A stretch of DNA of 64,000 bases, from positions 880,699 through 944,698 of the forward strand of contig NC_030998.1 in NCBI RefSeq assembly GCF_000149955.1, in the 5' to 3' direction. The number at the start of each line of letters is the position of its first letter. Within the stretch, counting starts at the first letter, position 1. This stretch comes from Fusarium oxysporum f. sp. lycopersici 4287 (Eukaryota > Ascomycota > Sordariomycetes > Hypocreales > Nectriaceae). Of this stretch, positions 35,974 through 46,548 are shown in pieces. The notes under the pieces are model-generated. The model searched no databases. It was not told the DNA's origin and saw only the letters and a list, made by a program, of their open reading frames with translations. The translations under genes were made by a program, and so were the position numbers.

Positions 35974-36429
35974 GGTTGCGAGCGAATCGAGATACAATGG
36001 TAGTAGATCAGAGAGATAGCTAGACAGACTTTTCGAATATATTGAGCGCATATGCATATTCCTACTTAGAAGGTTGTTTTGCCAGGTCACTTACGGCAAG
36101 AGGTCGTCTAACGATTCGCCAGGTCCTAATCTTGAGATTGCTTTGGTTTGGAGATGAAGAGACGTAAGATCGAATCATTCACAGCATGTCATATTGGGTT
36201 ATGGTGTGGATAGCTAGTATGCTGCCTGAGGTGTGTTTTGAGAATGTTACTTTGAGTTGATAGACCTGATAGCTAATGGTGGCATTTCGTGCCTTACCTC
36301 GACAGCATGGACATGACTGTTTGGGCGGAAATGTAGTCTTTTTGTAACTGCATTCCTTTCCCAGGTTGAAAGCTCAACAAGCAGACTTGAATATTGCAAT
36401 GCATATCAAGACAATGGTCACACACAAAC
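35974..36429. terminator. Convergent 3' region between terpene synthase and copper ATPase
   Basis: 456 bases between two converging stop codons, AT-rich with no gene. It should contain both polyadenylation regions; exact sites cannot be read. Confidence 0.4.
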
Positions 36430-39400
36430 TCAGCCTTCTATGTTCTGTAATGGCACATACCCAACCTCTTCCTCCTTGCCTCTGCGTCCCGTCATCTCCC
36501 TCACCCAGCCGACGATTCCCCTTCCCCATATCCACCTCTCCGCCTTGGGCTCCCTGCCGCCGTTCTTCGCCACCTCGTTCATCCAAACAGGCCTTGTCCA
36601 GGAGTTGAGCATCAGACTGCTGACCACCACCGTCACACTGCTGAACGCCATCGCAAGACTCGCCATTATAGGATGCACGCTAAGCCCGAACGGAAGGAAG
36701 AAGCCCATGGCAATCGGGAGGCCGATAGCGTTATAGATGCATGCCCATCCGAGGTTTATCTTGATACGGCGGAAGATGGTGCGCGTAAGCGCCAGCGAAG
36801 CAGGTATTATCATAAGCTCTGTCGGCCTCATAAGCACCATATCCGCCGCCTCCATCGCGACATCTGTTCCGCTTGCCATAGCAATGCCCACGTCCGCCGT
36901 TACAAGTGCCGGGGAGTCGTTAATGCCGTCGCCAATCATGCCGACAACCTCGCCACGGTCCTGGATCTCTTGTACGATAGCCTGCTTCTGATCGGGGCTA
37001 ACACCGGCGTAAACATTGTTGACATCGATACCCACGGCAGAGGCGACGGCGAGTGCGGTAGACCGTTGGTCGCCGGTCACTATGGCGGTCTTTATGCCCA
37101 TACGGTGCAGGACCGAGATAGTCGCTGCAGCATCCTCTTTGATTGTGTCAGACAGGCACACATGGCCCGAATAAAGCCCGTCAATGGCAACGAAGATGTT
37201 GGTGGTTCCAGCGCTGCGGGGATTGCTCTTGGCCTGCGATGTGCCCTCGCCAACCGACATGTTAAGCTTCTCGGCGGCCTCTACAGCATCCTCGGGGACA
37301 TCGATACCACTATCCTTCAAGAATATGAGGTTGCCAACCAGTACCATGTATCGTGACCGGTTCGCGATAGCTGGCTCGACAGTCACACTGACACCCTTCC
37401 CCACAACCGCTTTGAAGTCTCCGACGCTGCCATCAATGGTTTCTTCGGGCGCCATACCTAGCTCGTTCTTTGCAGCGCCCAGGATAGCCTTGCCCACAGG
37501 ATGTTCACTCCCCATCTCTGCTAGACCAACGATGGACCACCAAAGTCGTTTACTGACCTCGCTTCTTGTCCATTGCGGGACGAGACCTATGCTGGCCACG
37601 CTCATCTTACCATAAGTTATGGTGCCAGTTTTATCGAGGACAACCTGCGTGACCTTGGTTATACGTTCCAGGACAGCACCGCCCTTTATCAGAATTCCGT
37701 TTTCTGCACCGACTCCGGTGCCAACCATCACGGCCGTGGGCGTAGCTAGTCCAAGAGCACACGGACAAGCAAAGACAATGACGGAGATACACAACTTAAC
37801 GCAGACTACGACCTTGCCGCCGCTATTATCTTCGAGGAAGATCTCCGGAGGGTGGGATAAAACATGACATAGGACCATCCATACAAGGAACGTACCAAGA
37901 CCGAGGATAAGAATCATGGGAACAAAGTAGCCGGCTATTGTATCAACAAGTTGCTGAATAGGGGCGCGAGCGGTTTGTGCGTCTTGCACTAGCTTGACAA
38001 TCTGACTTAGCTGGGTATCATGGCCAGCTCGAGTAACACGGACGTCGACCCGCCCATCACCGTTAACAGTGCCGGCGACGATACTATCACCCATGTACTT
38101 CTGAGCAGGCATAGCTTCTCCAGTAACCATACTTTCGTCAACAAATGTAGTGCCTCGAACCAGAATGCCATCTGCTGGAATTTTGTCACCGGGCCGGATG
38201 ACCACAATATCGTCAACCTCAAGCAGCTCTGTTGGGATGGCCTTTTCCTCCCAAGCAGAGACGCCAGGTTCATGAGTCCGAGGTGTCTTGGGCGTTGGGG
38301 GCTCGTCAGATGATTTTGCCCAGCTCTCTGCTGCCTTTTCCACAGCGATCGGGTCAGCATAGATGGTAGCTTTGGACGGAGCTAGTGACATAAGACGAGA
38401 CAGCGCCTTAGAAGTCTGGCCTTTGGCCCGGTTCTCCAGCCACCGAGACAGTGTGATGAATGTGATGAGCATGGTGCATGTGTCGAAGATCGTGGAAGGT
38501 TTAGAGTGCGGCTCAAGAAGGACGGAGATCAGCATGGAGAAGACGCTAAAGAGGAAGGCACATGATGTGCCGAGAACGACGAGAACATCCATTGTTGGCG
38601 ATCTATGTTTAAGAGACTTATACCCAGAGATATAGAATCGCTTGCCAATGCCGAATTGAACAGGCAATGTGAGAACGAGACATACAATGTCACCCAGGAA
38701 TAGACCAGGTATGAGTTCGAAACGTCCAATGTCTATCACTGAGAAGGCCATAGGAATAATCATGCCGATGAGGAGAACGGGGATCGCGAAGGCAAGTGAC
38801 GTCCTGAACGCTGTCCGCCACTCGGTAATCTCGCGCGTTTTGGCCAGCGACTCAAGCTGCGCGTTGTTATCCTCGCCACTTGCAACGAGGGCATTCAAGC
38901 CCTGCACCTCTATAGCCTCAACAATGCCACGAAGTCCTATAGTCCTGGGCTGGTAGATGACTGTCAGGCGGTCCGTACTGAGGCTGAGAGATGCGGATCG
39001 GATGCCCTGGACTGCAATGAGGCCTTCCTCCAGAAGCTGGGCAGTAGTCGCATCTTTGCAGCCGAAGACCTTGAACTGAGCGCTTGTCGTATCTCCTCCC
39101 TGATGGATCGAGTCGCGCTGCGTCGATAAAATAGTAACATCAAACCCGCGATCGTCGATAATCTCGGCTATCTTCTCCGGCGAAAGCTTCGTCTCGTCAT
39201 AAGTGATAACGGCTCGTTCCGCCAAAAGGCTAATGTTGAACTTGAGCACGCCGGCCACGCCACTGAAGCCAGCTTCAACGGCGGACGTGCAGGCGCCACA
39301 TGTCATGCCCTCTATGGCGAAAGTGGTCGTCGCAGTTGTCGTTGCAGACTCAGCTTCACTCCCAATCGCAGTGCTCTGGTCGGAGAAGTGGTTGTTCAAT

Positions 39401-39778
39401 CGAGTAGTCGCGGGGTTGGGACGATCGGTCGAGAGAACCTCAGCATCAAACCCACGGTCCTCGATGATCTCCTGTATCTTCTCGGCAGGTATGATGTCTG
39501 GGTCATGCGTGACAACGGCGCGCTCCATTACGAGGCTGACGGAGACTGTTCCGACGCCGTCAACGCCTTTGAAGCCGGATTCAACTGCCGACGTGCAAGA
39601 ACCGCATCTGTTGAGGTTACAGAGTTAGCTTTAGAGAACGAAATGAACGAAGGTAAGAGTTGGCGACGCACGTCATGCCGCCGATCTGCAGCGTGGTTGT
39701 TGCCAGATGTGCGCTCGTGGGCGCTGGAAGCCTGCTGGCACTGGCATTTCTGTCATCGCCATCTTCCGGCAGACGCAT
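36430..39778 (-). CDS. Heavy-metal (copper) transporting P1B-type ATPase (Ccc2-like)
   Basis: Model: exons 39672-39778 and 36430-39607 (1094 residues); the 64-bp intron lies within the first metal-binding motif. Two N-terminal heavy-metal domains carry GMTCGSC (Cys37, Cys40) and GMTCGAC (Cys139, Cys142), with a third degenerate domain lacking the CxxC. Then come eight membrane helices, the phosphatase loop (TGEAMP), the membrane CPC ion site (Cys650-Pro-Cys652), the phosphorylation site DKTGT (Asp694), SEHPVG, and GDGINDSPAL. These residues define a Cu(I) pump. Yeast Ccc2 loads copper in the Golgi; CrpA-type pumps export it. The gene is intact, embedded in the cluster and divergent from the isocyanide synthase, which suggests a pathway-specific copper supply or resistance role. 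Confidence 0.95.
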
Positions 39779-40682
39779 ATAGGTTTGTCCCATCGCAGCG
39801 ACAGCGACAACGACAGCAAGCAGTTCTCAGGGCTTTTGGTCGTGGAGTTGGTGTAGTGGAGGGCCTCGCAAGCGCGCCAGGCCACTAGTGTACCAGCTGG
39901 GACGCTAAATGGATCTTCGGGATGCCGTCAGATCACGGTAACTAGGATGAGTACGGGGGTGTCGTTTGCTGAGAGGTGCACTGAGAAGACCGGCTTCTTC
40001 AGGCGGAGAGTAAGCGATGAGGGGATGCGATTGTGAGATTGTAAGCCAGAAGAGAAAGGAGAAGGAGAAAGAGGAGAAATCCTGCTTCTGGGTGACACAA
40101 CAGAAGGTCGCAGGCTGTCCGATAATTGAGATTGGGGGCGGGCGCTTAGGTACCTTAGTCTAAAGAGTACCCCTGTCTCGGTACTGGGGTCCTGTCGCGA
40201 TCCACTTCCATCTCACCTCAGACGCTGCAAGGTAGTTAACGGCAGCGGACCTGAAACGGCAATGTCCCGTCCCGTTGACCCTCTTTGCTTTTTGCGGCGG
40301 CCTGGCTTCCCTAGCTTCCGCCCTACCAAGCCACACGTTCCCTTCCTAGTGCAGTGCCCCCGGCATGGAATTAGCATATGCTACCAAATGACAATGACGG
40401 GCTTTGCCTCACTTGGGTTGGAGTGAGGCAGACATTATCTTCCTTCTTCTGGCATTCTCCCGGATAAAATAAGGCTGAGCATGTCCGCCAATCTCCATTG
40501 TGAAGAACCAAGGCCTCTTACATTGGATCATCTGTCCCAATTGGATAAGTGTTGTACGTGACACTATATGTACAGCTTGTTCTAGATTGCGACTTTTACG
40601 ACACCTCCGCTTCACCCTTATTGCATGTTTATCGTCTATCATTTCATCTTCTGCCATACCATTCATATGTGCTTTGGTCGCC
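39779..40682. promoter_or_regulatory. Shared divergent promoter: copper ATPase / isocyanide synthase
   Basis: 904 bases between the ATG of the ATPase (minus strand) and that of the isocyanide synthase (plus strand). No supported gene. This is a natural site for coordinated, possibly copper-responsive control; I see no exact Mac1-type element. Confidence 0.6.
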
Positions 40683-42112
40683 ATGGCCATCGATATTGAT
40701 CATCAGAACCCCTCCGACGTCTTGAAACTGAAGACACCGGCTGTCACCATAGCTGGATCAGACGTCTCGTTCGACGACACCATGTCGACGAGATCCTCCC
40801 GCTCCAGTGTCCCGAGCGAGATGACGGGCCCTCCCGCCGCAGATGACAAAACGGAAGACTCTGAAGAGACCAAAGTCTCCGAGACTTCCAACAGAATTTT
40901 GGACGTCATTCTAGAATACTCTCTTCACAAGTTCGACAGCACCGAGGAACTGCATAGTGCCGGCAGGCCTAAGTTCCTAGCCGTCGTCTCACGCTTTGTC
41001 AGAGCACGGCAAAAGGTGGTCATGTGTCTACCGGCATTCCCGTTCAAGTCAGCAAATAAGGTCGAAAAGGTTCTGGGTACCCTCCCAGATAAGGCTGAAG
41101 AGTTGGCACTTGCTAGACTAAACTCCATATGTGTCACCATTGGCCAATTCTATGAGCCTGGCGCAGAGCTGACTGTCATCTCAGACGGCCTGGTTTACAA
41201 TGGTTCGTTCATCCTCTGCATTCCTCACTCGAAACAAGGTGACAACTCTCACGGCTACTGGCACATCACTGACACTTCTTCTTGAATCGTCATCTAGACT
41301 TGCTAGGAATTTCTGACCAGGAGACCTGGCGTTACGGGTCGGCGCTACGGGCCATGGCCGAGCGCAAGGCCTTCTCTCATCTCTCATTCTCCCGCCTACA
41401 GGATTTGGTCGCAGTGAAGGGCCTGCCCAATGACCTTAATGAGCTCACGTACGTTGCAAACGCAACTAACTTCCGCCGGACCCTGTTCAACAAGTATGGC
41501 CGGGACGGCGATCTTGACATTGACCATGAAATCGCCACAAATCCGGACACGCTCGGGACGTACAAGGGGTACTGCCGCTTCCTCAAGTCAGATCTGCAGC
41601 ACATTTTCGGCCCAGCTAAGAGCAGTGCCAAGTACAGGAAGGATGTCAAGTACCTCGCCAAGCAAATGCTGATCCGGGGATACGTAAGTTTCAAGTTCAC
41701 TACTTCAGCCAGTCATTTCAATGCCTAGTCGAGTTCCCATAGCTAACAGAATCTCTCTTGTGATTAGGCTTTTGCGGGAGCCGTCAAAGCGCGCTTCCCG
41801 AACTATTTACGTCTCAGTATCCACCAGTCTACTGGAGAGCATAAGATTTCCATCAGCCTGCTCAACACCAAAAGCGGCTTTACGACGCCGTGGCATTGCA
41901 GCGTTGTATTGATGGCAGACGGTGAATGGCTTAGTGGCCTTACGGTCGACTTCAAAGCCGATCGGTTGCTGGAGCTCGTCGAGGAGGATGGCCGGCCGAG
42001 CTACTTCAGGGAGGTCCTCCGTCAGCGACCATACCTGATGGAGAACGCGAAGCCGCGTATAGTTATTCAACAGGAGCCACAGGCCCATAGGCCCAGGATA
42101 CGCGCATCCTAG
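40683..42112 (+). CDS. Isocyanide synthase (PvcA/Dit1 family, PF05141)
   Basis: Model: exons 40683-41202, 41298-41683 and 41768-42112 (416 residues, phases close); the second donor is GTAAGT. A Ser/Asp-rich N-terminus (1-70) precedes the family domain. Its landmarks are CLPAFPFKSANKVEKVLGTLPDK cut at the Pro-Phe-rich start, then the Tyr-Glu-Pro-Gly stretch, VISDGLVYNDLLGISD (SDG at 167-169), and a late segment with KISISLL and TPWHCSVV. Bacterial PvcA and IsnA turn the amino group of an amino acid into an isonitrile using ribulose-5-phosphate; yeast Dit1 belongs to the same family. No oxygenase (PvcB-like) or NRPS domain is fused. Here it would make an isocyano acid from an unknown amino acid. 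Divergent from the copper ATPase. Confidence 0.93.
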
Positions 42113-43585
42113 GTCCACCGAGCGCCTGTGCAGAACGAGTTGTGGTTGAGGTTATAGCTTTGACTGCTGTCATAGCCTGGAGTTGCAGGTGTACTAGGAC
42201 CGCTCACCCTCACTTGTTCAGGACTAACTCCGACTTGAGGAGGCCTTGACGTGAATGGTTTAAGTATTTACGAACTAAGATAAGAACGTACAATTTTATG
42301 GACTTTTAGTAACTTATACAAGAATGAAACGAGATACCTACCCACTTCCGGACGTAGAAGGACACTGAGACGCACCGCCAAATCTCATGTGACATGCGAA
42401 CTGTGGTGCTTATACAGCATGCTGATTCTTCTTGACATCTGTAACGGTAGCAAGTAGGAGACACTGGTCTAAGAACCTTGGCTACCTTGCAACCTTTGAA
42501 TGCCAGACTTGGGTGTCCAAAGCCTGGCAGCTCATGTTGGTGCAGAAGGGCGAGTGATTTTGACCTGGTCGACCCCTACACTTGGAGCCCGCATAGGAGC
42601 CATTGACTATCGTGGCTGAGGGCTTGTATCACTACACAGAGCTTAGACTATCTAAAGCTTTAGCAAATGTCTGGTGTTCTGGAGCAACATGAGACCTTCG
42701 CCATTAAGACTATTCTGAGAATGAAAATGCCCTGATCCAGGCCAGCTTGAGGTCCAACGTCGCCAAACGCTATATCCCCAGCATTTTGGGTAGTCCTCAT
42801 CGAGCACGCTTTTTCCAGTGCTCTGAAGATAAGGGGGCATATTTGGGTGCTGTCGAGAAAATGGATCTGCGGTCTCCTGGCAGTTATCTTGACTATTTAG
42901 GGAATATCTAAATTCAACAGCCATCTCAGCCCCTTTTCAACATCCTAGGTATTGCTAGGAGCAGAGCTGTCATTCCTGACAATTGTAACTTGCCGAATGT
43001 AGTTGATTGCATTCAGGAAGCCGCTGAAATTCCGGCTAAGCTGCTCACGTTGGATCAGTGAAACCGGACGTCCGATATTGTTGGTGATAAGTTTATATGG
43101 GAGGAGTTTATCGAGCTCGTTGAGGACGTCACTGTAACGTTGTCGGCTTATCTTCATGAATACCGTGCAAGCCCTCTGTTGGCTCTACTACAAGCGACGA
43201 ACTTGGCGTCAGGTCTGATTCCTTGCACTCTAATGCTTGATTTTGTTCAAAGTTTAACAGTTTTGATAATAGATATTCTAATGTGAAGGTTCATGTATCT
43301 TTGTCACCTTCTAGCTCTAACTCTTTATAGTTCTTATATACAGTCCTAAACTGTTGCCTGCTGGTACCGTAGAAAATCGCTCCATTGCTTAATCGGGAGC
43401 TTGCCCCTGGACACCAGAGCTAAAGAAATTCCGCCGGCCCACGAGACAACACCATGAGGGGGGCAGGGCAATATGGACACAGTGTCGCCAGGGAGTTCAT
43501 AGTTTGCATAAACTTGCTGGAAGAGATTGCTGTAGCCCTCTTAGATATGGCAAGGCAAGTTGGCGTTTTGATAGTCTTCCGTAAA
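42113..43585. other. 1.5-kb convergent stretch, no supported gene
   Basis: Between the stops of the isocyanide synthase and P450 C. Two minus-strand frames (42652-42924, 42945-43157) have no signature and no shared splice signals; I do not call them genes. AT-rich near 43250-43350. Confidence 0.5.
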
Positions 43586-45578
43586 TCACGCGATCTTGAT
43601 GCGAGTCGAAATGTGTCCTTTCTTCGTCTGCAACACGACCAGGTCATGGTCATACGTGAGGTCCTCAATCGTAGTGTCGAAAAGTTCGGCTTTCGGGATA
43701 ATTCGAAACGCCATCAGGGCGGCCATGATATAGATCTCGCACAGCGCAAGACTGTAAGACACAACTGTCAGTATGAAAATTCCGACTTGGGCTTACCCCG
43801 TCCTAAACACCGGGAAACAATGATAAAACTCACCTCTCGCCAACGCAAACCCTAGATCCCTTCGAAAACGAGATGAGGAATTTTTGCAGCGTGTAATCAG
43901 GCTTGCCGTCGGGCAACAACCACCGCTCAGGGTTGAATGCGTCGGGGTCGGGAAACAGCCGCGTGTCCCAGTGGTTGATCATGGCCGTCATGCTTACAGG
44001 TGTGCCTCGGGGGATCACAAATTGCGTCTTGCCATCTTGACTCTTATAGAAGAGTTCCTCCTCACGGGCAATGCGAGCTGATCGAGCGGCCGCCCCAGGC
44101 TGGTGCCGCAGAGACTCCTGGACGAGGGCCCAGAGGTATGGTCTCTGCTCGAGCTGTGCCCATTTGAGATTATTGGGATCAATGCCTTCCAGGTCTTTCA
44201 TCAGACGAGCGTAGATTTTGGGTTGATGAAGGAGGTGAAACGTCATGACAGTGAGGATAGCCTGTATCGAGTCAGTTAGGTAAATTCGACCAGTCCACCA
44301 TGGTGAGAGAACTGACCGCAGTGGTTTCGGTTCCAGCAACAAGGAAGACAAACCCCTCACCCGAGAGACGATACATGCTCTTCTCTTCCTCGGGCAGGAC
44401 ATTGGAGTTCAGAATCTCGTTAAAGACACGGCCGCCATCGGGATTTGCCAGGGCAGTTTTGATGTACGCTGGGATAACATGATTCATCTGGTGCATTATC
44501 CTCTTGACATCCTCGCCCATATAGTCCGCGAACATGGGGAGGATATCAGCCAGCCGTCTGGCCAGCCCATTGTGGCGCACTGTTCGCCGTCAATTAGCAT
44601 AACTGTCTAGTCGAAAGGGGTTCCACGATCAAGACTATGTTTCTGGGCCTCGCAGGGGCTATTGGTATAGCACAAAGCAGCCCAGAAGATAGATCTGTAC
44701 GCGCGAGACACAACCAAAACAAAGCGGTAGAAAGGGCTCTCTAAAGACGTACTCATGTAAGTGGTTGTCAAGAAGGACGAGGTCCAAGTTCCAAAGTTGG
44801 GTTCCCAGCCCTCCTGCTCGATGAAGCCCATAGGCTCTCCAAATGCGTATTGGGAGAAGACATCGGCGGTATAGCAATTGAAGGCGCCTTTAATTTCAAA
44901 GGCCTCCTTGCCGGTCCAGCGGAGCATTTTCTCAATAGCGAGCTTGGCGTAGTTGTACACTTCGTCCTCGAGCTTGAGCACCTGTCCGCGTGAGAAGAAA
45001 CGTGCATGAGCAGCCCTACGCTTGCGATGTAGCTCGTGCGGCCCAGCCGTGCCAGTTGCCTGTGAGACTGGGCCAGCGCCTGCTATTTTGAGGTGGTGCT
45101 GCCATTTATCGCGGACTAAGAGAAATGTAAGCAGAAGAATTTTATTGAGCCGAGAAGGCTACAAGCGAGGAAGGTAATTGTATAGACATACTTCGGCCTG
45201 GCTTTCCTGTGTAGATCTCATCGGCAAAGAACGGGTCGCTGCAATGAAGTTCATCAGGGCTGACGCGCACGATAGGACCTTCAATGACTATTAGTTACTT
45301 CAAATTTATCAGGAAGTGTTCATCAAGTACTCGCCATACTGCTCATGCATTTTCTCTATCCTCCTGCCATACCGACCCATGAGGATCCAGTCATAGTAGG
45401 CCTCATACACGTAAGATGCGGCGGCAATTTTTGGACCAGGAAACTTGGAGAGTGGGTGGAGAGAGGAAACGTTGTAAAGTGCGAGCGCGACACGATAACC
45501 AAGCCAAAGACCAGTGAGGCCAAAGAGCGCCGAGGGACTCAGCAAACGCTCGAGAGCGATTGAATTGAAGTTGTCCAT
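43586..45578 (-). CDS. Cytochrome P450 C of the cluster (trichodiene-oxygenase-like class)
   Basis: Model on the minus strand: exons 45335-45578, 45192-45278, 44753-45115, 44317-44579, 43834-44261 and 43586-43751 (516 residues). Intron 1 is of the rare GC-AG type (donor GCGAGT), needed to join HEQYG to PIVRVSPDELH; intron 3 is long (173 bp). An N-terminal anchor precedes the Pro-rich hinge LSKFPGPK. Other landmarks are the I-helix VAGTETTA, K-helix ESLR, FNPERW, and haem block FSKGSRVCVGE with ligand Cys458. Overall it looks like the fungal P450s that oxidise sesquiterpenes or act in similar clusters. It is intact and sits beyond the isocyanide synthase, so it could act on the terpene or on the isocyanide; which one is unknown. 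Confidence 0.92.
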
Positions 45579-46548
45579 GGTCGATAAATGATATCCCAGT
45601 AATAATCTCGGGAGAATCGAACCAGACGCCAAAATAGATGACACACCAATAAGGCAACCCACAAATTTAACATCAACGGACTCTATATATCGATCGTGCC
45701 TCTCCACTGAACTGACTCTGCGGGCCAGGCATAGTGTTGGATGCGATCTGTATGCGGCAAACACCCGAAAGCGGGACTTAGGCCTGTGTTTGATCCTAGA
45801 ACTGCAGTGGAGCGGTGTTTAACCACTTTCGGACAGTGCCGGCTCACCACTCACCCCGCGACCCGGCTTACACGGACCGGACCCTGCTGAGACACGTACT
45901 AAATTTAGGAGGTCAGCGTTGATGCCAGGGTCATTAGCTGCTGTCTGAGATAAGGGCTGATTGGGATGGAGGGGCCGCAAGTATGCAAAGCAATAGGGCT
46001 GGCACCGTTGCGGTGTCAGCGTTTGGCATAACTGTCTTCGGAGCTACCTCAAAAGGGCCCATCACGTGTCTAGCCACTGCGCTTAGCAGTAAAATCATGT
46101 AAACATGGTATTATAAGCTAATATAGTAAAGAGCAATTATGAAACCCTTATTCTCTTTTATTTCATTTACTTTCATATTAGTAAAATTAAATATATATAT
46201 AAGCATACGTCTGGTTAAAATTGCTAGTATAAGTAATACTTTCGATTAAACGATTGATAGCTCGTAAACCTCCAAAGATAAACAAGGTCTGTATTTCTGA
46301 AAACAGAGGTTGCGACCCTAGAAAGCTAAGGTACTGGCGTAAAAAGAACTGGACGGGATCCCGTATTCTCTACCAGCTTTGGTCGTATGAAACAACTGAC
46401 GTTGCTGGCACTGCCCCCATGCTCAGCATCAATATCGAACTTCAGTGCCTAATCGTGTCTCGCTTCATCTGTTCTGTTGGCGCTGCTGGGAACGTAAACT
46501 TGTAGCTGCATATTGTCATGATATGTTTCCCTTAGACCCAGAAGTTAA
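45579..46548. other. Upstream of P450 C; AT-rich stretch at the cluster's outer edge
   Basis: No supported gene. AGTGCCGG at 45835-45842 matches the 8-mer in the terpene synthase promoter. About 46085-46250 is strongly AT-rich with ATATAT tracts and may be a decayed repeat marking the cluster boundary. A plus-strand frame at 46254-46505 has no signature. Confidence 0.45.

Noticed and set aside
36673..37356. A 227-codon open frame on the plus strand opposite the copper ATPase
   Set aside because: It is antisense to an intact, motif-complete P-type ATPase and has no domain of its own; a codon-bias shadow.
39965..39972. TTTGCTGA in the shared ATPase/isocyanide promoter as a Mac1-type copper element
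   Set aside because: One mismatch from TTTGCTCA and only one copy; a chance match is likely.
40683..42112. Isocyanide synthase read as a fused CrmA-type gene
   Set aside because: The frame ends in TAG at 42110 with no adenylation domain downstream; the A-T-transferase is a separate gene 13 kb away on the other strand.
42652..43157. Two minus-strand open frames between the isocyanide synthase and P450 C
   Set aside because: No domain, no signal peptide, no splice link; region behaves as convergent intergenic sequence.
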